Source of the DNA: Deltaproteobacteria bacterium
GTDB lineage: Bacteria; Bdellovibrionota_C; UBA2361; SZUA-149; JADYYL01
Length of the DNA: 6,986 bases
Direction of reading: 5' to 3'
Assembly: GCA_020853655.1 (NCBI GenBank)
Contig: JADYYL010000186.1
Location: 1-6,986 of the forward strand
Position 1 is the stretch's first letter. Every line of letters starts with the position of its first letter. Below the pieces are notes generated by a model. The model made no database searches. It saw nothing but the letters and a program-made list of their open reading frames with translations, and was not told where the DNA came from. This document shows positions 1 through 6,054 of this stretch, piece after piece. The translations under genes and the position numbers were made by a program.

Positions 1-47
1 CGCGCGACACTCTCAATAAGGCTGACCCGGTTTGTCTCAGGTTCAGC

Positions 48-109
48 AAAAAAACTGCACACCCGCGATCGCCGTCCGAGATGTTCTTCGGAGCGGCTCT
101 CGCGGGTGT
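48..109 (-). terminator. Intrinsic (rho-independent) terminator after the nuclease gene
   Basis: On the minus strand a long stem forms just past the nuclease stop. The outer arms are 10 bp and perfect (ACACCCGCGA at 59-68 against TCGCGGGTGT at 100-109). After a 2-base mismatch, GCCG/CGGC pairs, then TCCGA/TCGGA, leaving a loop of about 8 bases. Four bases after the stem come seven Ts (complement of A48-A54). A GC-rich stem followed by a T run is the classical terminator arrangement. It starts 5 bases beyond the nuclease stop codon, so it is the natural end of the transcript. The opposite strand has no T run after the stem, so it should work only for minus-strand transcription. Confidence 0.88.
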
Positions 110-113
110 GATG

Positions 114-1502
114 TCACAGCAACCGCCGCATGCCGACGAGGTCACTTCCTTCCTTGCACAGGGCGAGGCAATCGCACTGCGCACACTGACGAACGGCCTT
201 GCGCCTCGCGGCCTCCGGAGGGAAGTTCTCCTCCAGGGCGACGTAGGTGTCCTGCGGAAAGCGGTGCTCGTTGAACACACCGTCACGGCCGAAGATCCAC
301 GCCGCAGGCATCAGCTCGAGGAGCTTCTGCTTGTCGATCGTGGCCAGCAACCGCAGCCGCTGCATCTGCAGACGGCAGTGGTCCTTCGCCCGCTCGATGC
401 ACGCCTCCATCTCTCCCTTGTCGTACTCGAAGTCACGAATCTCCGTCGGGGACTCGCGATCCGCCCCATTGAGGTAGGCGATGCGGATTACGAACCGTTC
501 CGGGTCCACCCCGCGCAATGCGGGAAGGTTTGCCGCCGCGAGCGCCGCGTAGATCGCGACCTGCTCGACGTGTGGGTTCTGGCCGTTCTCATCGAGCTTC
601 TCCACGCCTGCCTTGAGGTCGATGAAGTAGTACCGTCCATCCTTTCTGCAGAGAACCAGTCGGTCCATCGTGTAGTAGTAGTACCAGAGCACGCCGTCGA
701 CGAGCAGCTCGGCCTTGGGGAAGATCCGCTTCTTCCACTGCTGCGCCTGCGACTTCGTGCCGGTGAGGTCATCGACGACCATGCCCTTCTCGAGCTTGTG
801 CCCCTCGACGACGAGCCAGTCATCGGGCGGAGCACCCTGAAGGATCCGGGCGCGGTTGGCGATGTAGTTCTCCAGCGCCTGTTTGGCCCAGCGCCAGAGT
901 CGCGCTTTGTCGGCGGCATCGTTCTCCGGTCGGAACAAGATCCGATCGTTCTGCCGACTGCGCAGGTTATCGATGATCTGCCGCAGCTCTAGGGTGTGCC
1001 GCTCATTCAGCAGATGATACAGCGCGTGCTCACGGAGCCAGACGGGCTCGTCCTCTCCCTTTCGTCGATCCCGACGGGTGCGCTCCTTTTTCCACGCGTT
1101 CCACGTCATCGTGCGGGAATCCTCCCACTGCTTATCGAACTTTTGTTCGAAGGCATCGCGAATCTGAGCGTTGGTCGCCGGCGGGGTTCCGGTCTTTGGA
1201 AAATACAAGGAGTTGATCGCCGCCTTGTCAACCCACTCCGTCCCCTCGTGATCGAGCGCGCCGAAGTTCCCGTATGCGCCCTTAATTCCCTTCGCGAGAT
1301 AGCGGTCAAATACAGCGCTTGGGATGCCGGGCCGCCAACCGCCCCAGGCGCCGGGGCCCTGGAGCCACCAGGCATGAGGGCAGGCGAGGAAGGAAGTGTG
1401 GCGGCTGTGGGAGTTCTCGAGGCCCTGGACGAGCGGACGACCGTCGTCAGGGAATGGCGTCTCCTCGGGGTGGAGGAAACTCGGTGCATTCAAGCTTCTC
1501 AT
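114..1502 (-). CDS. Cas4/RecB-like PD-(D/E)XK nuclease with predicted Fe-S cluster
   Basis: A predicted DNA exonuclease or endonuclease of 462 residues in the PD-(D/E)XK fold, RecB/Cas4 type. The core is visible as MDRL with Asp280, IDLK with Asp295 and Lys297 (metal-binding Asp and catalytic Lys), and a helix with Gln314-x3-Tyr318, the QxxxY motif of this family. An N-terminal Cys41 in FLACPH and a C-terminal C440-x2-C443-x5-C449 match the four cysteines that hold a 4Fe-4S cluster in Cas4, AddB and related nucleases; Cys445 is an extra one. The protein is about twice the length of Cas4: the stretch between Cys41 and about residue 225 is largely helical and charged and I do not recognise it. 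No helicase domain is fused; the neighbouring upstream gene supplies one. A terminator follows at once, so this is the last gene. The family call is firm; the biological role (defence, repair or element processing) is not visible. Confidence 0.88.
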   Translation of the reverse strand: MRSLNAPSFLHPEETPFPDDGRPLVQGLENSHSRHTSFLACPHAWWLQGPGAWGGWRPGIPSAVFDRYLAKGIKGAYGNFGALDHEGTEWVDKAAINSLYFPKTGTPPATNAQIRDAFEQKFDKQWEDSRTMTWNAWKKERTRRDRRKGEDEPVWLREHALYHLLNERHTLELRQIIDNLRSRQNDRILFRPENDAADKARLWRWAKQALENYIANRARILQGAPPDDWLVVEGHKLEKGMVVDDLTGTKSQAQQWKKRIFPKAELLVDGVLWYYYYTMDRLVLCRKDGRYYFIDLKAGVEKLDENGQNPHVEQVAIYAALAAANLPALRGVDPERFVIRIAYLNGADRESPTEIRDFEYDKGEMEACIERAKDHCRLQMQRLRLLATIDKQKLLELMPAAWIFGRDGVFNEHRFPQDTYVALEENFPPEAARRKAVRQCAQCDCLALCKEGSDLVGMRRLL

Positions 1503-1507
1503 CATCA

Positions 1508-1512
1508 CCTCC
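1508..1512 (-). promoter_or_regulatory. Ribosome binding site GGAGG of the nuclease gene; decides the start
   Basis: A perfect GGAGG is followed by TGATGATG. Three in-frame starts follow closely: a GTG whose first G belongs to the GGAGG itself (1508), an ATG 2 bases after it (1505) and an ATG 5 bases after it (1502). Only the last has normal spacing, so 1502 was chosen. The other two would add only one or two residues. Confidence 0.75.
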
Positions 1513-1540
1513 GAACATGGCCATTGGGTCAGGAAAGGGA

Positions 1541-1558
1541 ACGAGCGCGGGCGCTCGT
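1541..1558. repeat. 18-base near-perfect palindrome upstream of the nuclease
   Basis: ACGAGCGC-GG-GCGCTCGT has perfect 8-bp arms around two bases and begins 29 bases upstream of the nuclease ribosome binding site. It could be a protein-binding operator or a compact hairpin in the 5' leader. A second, smaller inverted repeat, TTTTC-TT-GAAAA, lies at 1565-1576. No T run follows it in the minus direction, so it is not an obvious terminator. I see no convincing -35/-10 pair beside it. Confidence 0.5.
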
Positions 1559-1673
1559 CGAAACTTTTCTTGAAAAATCCTTGTTGAGTGTCGCGTCGAG
1601 CGCGCAGCGATGTGCGGGCTCGAGACGATCGGACCGTCTACCGATGTGTTGAAGGTGTGTGGTGATCAAAGAT

Positions 1674-1722
1674 GTGTTGCAGCGGGGTGAAAACCTCCTG
1701 GGGAAAAACCCTGCTGCAACAC
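1674..1722 (-). repeat. Stem-loop after the helicase gene with AGGAGG in the loop
   Basis: Arms of 15 bases (1674-1688 and 1708-1722) pair with one mismatch: GTGTTGCAGC plus GGGT on each side. The 19-base loop, read on the minus strand, contains AGGAGG, a full Shine-Dalgarno core. It begins 15 bases after the helicase stop. There is no T run after the stem on either strand, so an intrinsic terminator is unlikely. mRNA stabilisation, processing or a regulatory role in the helicase-nuclease transcript fits better. No ATG lies at a suitable distance from the AGGAGG. GATGTGTTG occurs twice here (1643-1651 and 1671-1679), the second copy overlapping the stem. Confidence 0.55.
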
Positions 1723-1737
1723 AGTCGTGAGACGACG

Positions 1738-3822
1738 TTAGACGCTCTCCGTCGGGGCCTCGTCGAACGGCAGTTGCGCCTTGCCCGTGCGAATCTTGGT
1801 TCCGACGATTCCGAGATCCCTCTCCATTCTCCGCATCCGATGTCGCTCGACTGCGGCGTTCGCCTCGTCGACGGTTCCCCGCATGACGAGGTCGTAGAAG
1901 ATCCCGGCTTTCATCTTCACCTGGCCTTCGTGCTCGAGATCCACCTCCCGGCGCCGACCGATTCTCCCTCGCCACTGCTTGCCGAGGGCGGGATTCGTAT
2001 TATTCCCCGAGTGGCGGATGGCGACGCCGACGGCCGGACTGTGCGTCCCTTCGAACGCATACGTCGTCGTGACGAGGACGTTTGCTCTCCTTTCCCGAAA
2101 CGCCGCCATGTTGGCGTCTCGGGCGTTAGCCATCGTGCCGCCGTGCGCCCCGTGTGCCCAGACCCCTTCGTAGCCGAAGCTCGAATACTCGTGCTGAAGC
2201 CACCGTTGGAGATACTGGGCAAACCGCCGGGTGTAGACCGCGATCATGACCTGATCCGGATTGAGGTGTCTCGGATGCTGGGCCAGGATGTCGCGAATCG
2301 CCTGAAGCTTCGGATGGGGCATGATCTCGTTCCCCACCGCCGCGGCGTTTCGTGCCTCTCGGAAGAAAGCGCGCGCCATTCCGCGACTTCCGGCGTCACT
2401 CGCCTTGATGTCGGGGAACGCCGCCTTGAGGAGCCTCGACCATGAGGCCGTTTCGAAGATCCGCAGATAGGCGGAGTTGCCGACGATATCCCGAAACACC
2501 GCTTGGATGTTCTTGTTCCGCAGTGCGCGCTTCTCGAAGAAGCGCTGAAACGCGCGGTTCTTCTCGCGCGCCTGGGCCTCGCGATCGGACTCGTCGGCTT
2601 TCGCTTTGCGTTTCCGTCTCTTTGCTTCGATCTCCGTCAAGGTGACCCACGGCTTCATGAAGTGCCATGTCCATCGATAGGCGAAGTCTTCCACGAAGAT
2701 CCACGGATCGCGAAGTACGATATTCTCGTGCCAGTAGCAGAGCAGCCCATACTCGCCCGCGAGCGACACGAGTGTCCAGTACTGCTCTTCGTCGTTGATG
2801 CGCTCGTTGATGAGCTTCTGCAGCCGCTTGCGATCTTCGGGCGAGAAGATCGACGACTTCGGCGGCGGCTTCTTCACTGCATTTCGCCGCCGTTTCTTCC
2901 CGGCGGAAAACAGAGCGAGCACCCGTGCCGCTCCGCTCCGCTCCGTTCCGACGATGTCGGCCACAAGCGGCGCAAAGCGCGCGGTTGGAGAGCCGTCGTA
3001 CAGTCGACGATTCTCCATCGTCGTTGCGATCGAACGAAGCACGCGATCCGCCTCGCGTTCGATCACTGCCGCAGCGTTGCGGATTGCGTCCGATTGTCCG
3101 AGTCGAACGACCACCTCGGTGAGGCGGCCCTTCTTCGCGGGCAGAACGAACAGACGGTGGGCCTTCAGCTTATCGAAGAGCCACCACATCTCGCGCTTCA
3201 CATACCCCGGTGTCGCCGACCCACCGATGAGCTGCGCTTTGAACGCATGCAGTAGCTCGATGACCTCGGTGTATGGCTCATCTCCACGCGAGTGATGAAT
3301 CTCGTCGAGGATGAACAAGCCGATGTTCGCCCCGGGCCCACGCATCGTGCGCAAGTCGTTCAGGAGCGCGCCGACGGAGAGGACGAGCACCCGCGGCTCC
3401 GCGCGATAATTCTCCGCCCGCTTGATGACCGGCGTGTGCCCGGTCATCGCGACGACTTCGGATGGATCGACCTTCACGAAGCGAATCACCTCGTCGCGGA
3501 ACTGGTCCGCGAGGTGATCTTGAGTCACGACGAATACCACTCGCTGCCCTCGGCTCAACGCCTGAACGGCCTTGACGATGAACATCACCGTCTTCCCTGA
3601 GTTCGTAAACGCCGCGACGAGGATATTCTCGTCGTGTTGAAGGAGCAGCTCCACGAGTGGAGCTTGTTCGGCACGAACTTCGAACTCCTCCGGACGGAGC
3701 AGTTCAAGGCCGTGCTTCTCGACAAAACCCTCGGACTCCGAACGAGCTTCCGCTTCTGCTGTGTCGGCCACAGCAAAGAGCGAGAGCTGTTCGGCATTCG
3801 TGATGCCATTTCTCTCGCTCAT
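1738..3822 (-). CDS. Superfamily 2 DEAD/DEAH-box helicase
   Basis: An ATP-dependent nucleic-acid helicase or translocase of 694 residues. First RecA domain: motif I AFTNSGKT (71-78, Lys77), motif Ia region VVFVVTQDHLADQF (95-108), motif II DEIH (173-176) and motif III SAT (202-204). Second RecA domain: motif IV around 526-531, motif V TTYAFEGTHSP (about 586-595) and motif VI QWRGRIGRR (616-624), with its arginine finger. The DEIH box and overall layout suggest a DNA-acting SF2 enzyme (restriction or repair type) rather than an RNA DEAD-box protein. About 280 residues separate the two RecA halves. This insert has two very basic stretches (309-322 and 401-436) and no recognisable domain. The ATG at 3822 was preferred to an in-frame GTG at 3921 because AGAGAGG precedes it at 7 bases and the extra 33 residues cross a hairpin. 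No nuclease domain is fused; the next gene encodes one. All the catalytic motifs look intact. Confidence 0.9.
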   Translation of the reverse strand: MSERNGITNAEQLSLFAVADTAEAEARSESEGFVEKHGLELLRPEEFEVRAEQAPLVELLLQHDENILVAAFTNSGKTVMFIVKAVQALSRGQRVVFVVTQDHLADQFRDEVIRFVKVDPSEVVAMTGHTPVIKRAENYRAEPRVLVLSVGALLNDLRTMRGPGANIGLFILDEIHHSRGDEPYTEVIELLHAFKAQLIGGSATPGYVKREMWWLFDKLKAHRLFVLPAKKGRLTEVVVRLGQSDAIRNAAAVIEREADRVLRSIATTMENRRLYDGSPTARFAPLVADIVGTERSGAARVLALFSAGKKRRRNAVKKPPPKSSIFSPEDRKRLQKLINERINDEEQYWTLVSLAGEYGLLCYWHENIVLRDPWIFVEDFAYRWTWHFMKPWVTLTEIEAKRRKRKAKADESDREAQAREKNRAFQRFFEKRALRNKNIQAVFRDIVGNSAYLRIFETASWSRLLKAAFPDIKASDAGSRGMARAFFREARNAAAVGNEIMPHPKLQAIRDILAQHPRHLNPDQVMIAVYTRRFAQYLQRWLQHEYSSFGYEGVWAHGAHGGTMANARDANMAAFRERRANVLVTTTYAFEGTHSPAVGVAIRHSGNNTNPALGKQWRGRIGRRREVDLEHEGQVKMKAGIFYDLVMRGTVDEANAAVERHRMRRMERDLGIVGTKIRTGKAQLPFDEAPTESV

Positions 3823-3829
3823 GGTGTGG

Positions 3830-3836
3830 CCTCTCT
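3830..3836 (-). promoter_or_regulatory. Ribosome binding site AGAGAGG of the helicase gene
   Basis: AGAGAGG sits 7 bases before the ATG at 3822 and decides the start against the longer GTG form. The same heptamer stands in front of the first gene of the cassette (6664-6670). Confidence 0.6.
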
Positions 3837-3860
3837 TTGTAACCGTAATGAACCTGTTCC

Positions 3861-3905
3861 CTGCCGCAGGGTCACGGGCGCAATGCGCGCGTGAACATGC
3901 GGCAG
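3861..3905 (-). promoter_or_regulatory. Large stem-loop in the leader of the helicase gene
   Basis: Nested complementary arms form one 45-base hairpin: CTGCCGCA (3861-3868) with TGCGGCAG (3898-3905), TCACG (3872-3876) with CGTGA (3890-3894), and GCGC (3878-3881) with GCGC (3885-3888) closing a 3-base loop, giving 17 pairs in all with small internal loops. It ends 38 bases upstream of the helicase ATG, within its probable 5' leader. No T run follows in either direction, so a regulatory leader or protein-binding structure is more likely than a terminator. No riboswitch class is recognised. Confidence 0.55.
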
Positions 3906-3935
3906 AATCACCACACACCAAAGAAAAATGAAAAA

Positions 3936-3958
3936 GATCGAACAGAACTGATCGAACA
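3936..3958. repeat. Tandem 9-base direct repeat GATCGAACA, possible operator
   Basis: GATCGAACA occurs at 3936-3944 and again at 3950-3958, 14 bases apart start to start. The pair lies in the most A/T-rich part of the ABC-helicase gap (about 3918-3966), where a promoter for the helicase would be expected. Two like-oriented sites near helical spacing suggest a regulator binding site, but no regulator gene is present in the window and I cannot define a clear -35/-10 pair. Confidence 0.4.
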
Positions 3959-4014
3959 AAAGTTAAGGGGCGAGTGGAAAGTTAGTGAGAACCTTTGCGC
4001 AGTGAGATTCGTGA

Positions 4015-4055
4015 ACGAACAACTCGGAACGCCTTGCGGCGCCCCGAGTGTTCGT
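4015..4055 (-). terminator. Strong hairpin after the ABC gene, probable weak terminator
   Basis: The arms 4015-4033 and 4038-4055 pair as ACGAACA/TGTTCGT, CTCGG/CCGAG and CGCC/GGCG, with one bulged base and one 2-base mismatch, and a 4-base loop TTGC. It starts 14 bases beyond the ABC stop codon. Read on the minus strand, no clean T run follows (TTGTTCGTT lies partly in the stem), so termination may be partial or factor-dependent, or the stem may protect the 3' end of the upstream mRNA. It separates the transporter pair from the helicase-nuclease pair. Confidence 0.5.
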
Positions 4056-4068
4056 CCTCGATCGGTCG

Positions 4069-6054
4069 TTACTGCGTGGCGTGAACCTCCTCCGGAAGCG
4101 GGATGTTCGCGTAGCGACGGAACGCGGGAACGTCGCGAACGAGTTCGTCCCGTGTCCCGCGGTAGACTCGAGAGGTCTCTCCCTCAACGTCAACGAAGAC
4201 GATCTGAGAGTCGTTGGGGAAGTCCTTGACTCGGTGCCAGGGAATGATCAGCGTGATACCGCGCTCGCGAGCGAGCTGGCTCAGGCGTGCGTGGATCTTC
4301 TCGATCAATTCGGCATTGATCCCCTCGTATGGCTCGTCGAGGACCACCACGCGAATGCGAGTGTTGGCTCGGCGGAGCTTGAGCGCGATTTCCGCGATAT
4401 TGAAGCGCTTGAGCATCCCTCCGCTCATCGCCGTGCGGGCGTCTTCATCGGTTGAAAGCCGCTCGTGGAGCTTATCCTTCCATTTGCGGACGTCGTCCCC
4501 GATACACGCGTCGTCGAGTGCCTGCCAGATCTCCTCATCCGGGAGATTGTCTGGATCAGACATACCGAGTGCCGTGGCAAACCAGATTTTCGGCGTCTCC
4601 ACGGGCCGCGCGGTATCTTGGGTAATGCAGAGTACATGCTGGCGATACAGTTCCGGATCGATCTCTGTCAGGTCGATCCGTTCCGTATCCCCGTCGATGA
4701 ACACCATTCCGGCCATGATCGGGAGGATCCCGAGAAGCAGGTCCGTGAGCGTTGTCTTCCCCACGCCGGTACCGGCGCAGAGGAAGAACTGTTCACCGAC
4801 GCAAATCCTCAGGACCAATCCCGGGAGGACAAATGGCAGGTCTGGCTGGTAGCGGAATCGCAGGTTCTCGATGGAGATGGCGATCCCTCTTGAGGGGACA
4901 GGCCTGCGACCGACCGAGACGTTGCGAAACATCTGCGGATTGCTCTCGAGTTGTTCGAGGAACTGGAAGAGTTCGCGCACGCTGGTTGCCCCAAGCGCCT
5001 GACGCGCAAGAGCAAGCGTCGCGGTTCTCCAGTTGGAGAACGTCAGCGGAACGAGCACGACGAGCATGAGTGTCTCGCCGAACGCGAGTTCCCCCGAAGC
5101 GAAGCCATCGAGGATTGTGAAGCCGACGCCGAAGATCGTCGCAGCCAATATCACCCAGGAAATGATCTGGGCGCGAAGCTGTGCGAGGTCGGCGATGGCC
5201 TCCTTGGTGATGATATCCTCGGTGATGCGTTCGATTCGCTCTGACGCGCCGTTGACTCGCCCCGAGACGATCGTGGCCTTCAGCGCGACCGGATTGCTGA
5301 AGCACTTCCTCCACGCGGTAGCCCGTCCCTTCTCTTTCCAGCTTGCCTTCTCGACGGCGTGCTTCAGCGTGGCGCCATGGAGCTCAAAGATCGAGCTGAG
5401 CACGATGCCAACACTCAGATAGAAGCCGGCAAGAGGGGCATGCCAGAGGACGAGGGCGAGGTTCACCGTGCCGAGAACCGCGAACCGGAGGGCCGGGATC
5501 AGGCCGGGGATGACGAACAGCAGATTGTAATCCGCTGTCCCAAGCATTCCCTGGACCCTCTTCTCCTCCGGGGTTCCGTAGAACGCCATGACGCCCATGC
5601 GCGCGTAGAAGCGCGACGCAAACGACGCAAATTTGCGGCGAATGGCGTGATCCTGCGGACCAGTCAGGTAGTCGAGCGCAAGCCCAAGGCCGTAGACCAG
5701 GACGACGATCGTGCAGAACATCCCGCCCACAGTCGCCAAGTGCCAGTACTCGGCATCGGTCATCGTCCCATCCGCACCCGGCTGTAGCGCGTCGCCGATG
5801 AACGGCAGCGTGCGGTACTGGATTGCGGAAAGGGTCGTGTGGATCAACGAGAAAACGATGAGCGCCCAGAGCGCCTTCGGATTCTGCTCGTGGACGATAG
5901 GGAGAACTTTCCGCGCCGCATACGCGACAGCGCTGAGGAAGTCACCCATCTCGCGCAACTGCTCGACTCCATCGGCCGGGGCCGCCCGGAGTCGAGCCCA
6001 GCGTGAACGCGGCTTGGTCGGTGCGTCAGGCTTGCTTTCGCGACTGTCTGCCAT
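4069..6054 (-). CDS. ABC exporter-type half transporter (membrane domain fused to ATPase)
   Basis: An inner-membrane ATPase of 661 residues with the exporter layout, expected to work as a dimer. Hydrophobic segments lie near 61-79, 106-128, 177-204, 208-224, 297-315 and 325-340, matching the six helices of the type I exporter fold, with long charged cytoplasmic loops at 136-170 and 229-296. The ATPase domain starts near 391. It has an aromatic A-loop residue Tyr402, Walker A AGTGVGKT (427-434), Q-loop Gln479, Walker B VVVLDEP (569-575) with catalytic Glu574, and switch His607. The signature motif is MSGGM (543-547) instead of LSGGQ, and the D-loop region reads YEGIN rather than the usual SALD type. 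The ATG at 6054 follows GGAGG by 6 bases; longer in-frame forms lack such support and would run through the upstream gene. The substrate is unknown: no precursor peptide, peptidase domain or membrane-fusion partner is present. Confidence 0.88.
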   Translation of the reverse strand: MADSRESKPDAPTKPRSRWARLRAAPADGVEQLREMGDFLSAVAYAARKVLPIVHEQNPKALWALIVFSLIHTTLSAIQYRTLPFIGDALQPGADGTMTDAEYWHLATVGGMFCTIVVLVYGLGLALDYLTGPQDHAIRRKFASFASRFYARMGVMAFYGTPEEKRVQGMLGTADYNLLFVIPGLIPALRFAVLGTVNLALVLWHAPLAGFYLSVGIVLSSIFELHGATLKHAVEKASWKEKGRATAWRKCFSNPVALKATIVSGRVNGASERIERITEDIITKEAIADLAQLRAQIISWVILAATIFGVGFTILDGFASGELAFGETLMLVVLVPLTFSNWRTATLALARQALGATSVRELFQFLEQLESNPQMFRNVSVGRRPVPSRGIAISIENLRFRYQPDLPFVLPGLVLRICVGEQFFLCAGTGVGKTTLTDLLLGILPIMAGMVFIDGDTERIDLTEIDPELYRQHVLCITQDTARPVETPKIWFATALGMSDPDNLPDEEIWQALDDACIGDDVRKWKDKLHERLSTDEDARTAMSGGMLKRFNIAEIALKLRRANTRIRVVVLDEPYEGINAELIEKIHARLSQLARERGITLIIPWHRVKDFPNDSQIVFVDVEGETSRVYRGTRDELVRDVPAFRRYANIPLPEEVHATQ

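Noticed and set aside
81..992. Plus-strand open frame of 303 codons opposite the nuclease
   Set aside because: It is antisense to a gene with clear catalytic motifs; its Val/Leu/Arg-rich product without motifs is typical of mirror frames in high-GC DNA, and there is no ribosome binding site.
996..1652. Plus-strand open frame of 218 codons running across the nuclease start
   Set aside because: Mostly antisense to the nuclease, no recognisable domain and no supporting start signal.
1672..3255. Long plus-strand open frames opposite the helicase
   Set aside because: They mirror the helicase codons and show no domain; the helicase motifs fix the real strand and frame.
3823..3921. Longer helicase start at a GTG
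   Set aside because: No ribosome binding site in front, and the extra residues are coded through a 45-base hairpin; the ATG at 3822 has AGAGAGG at 7 bases.
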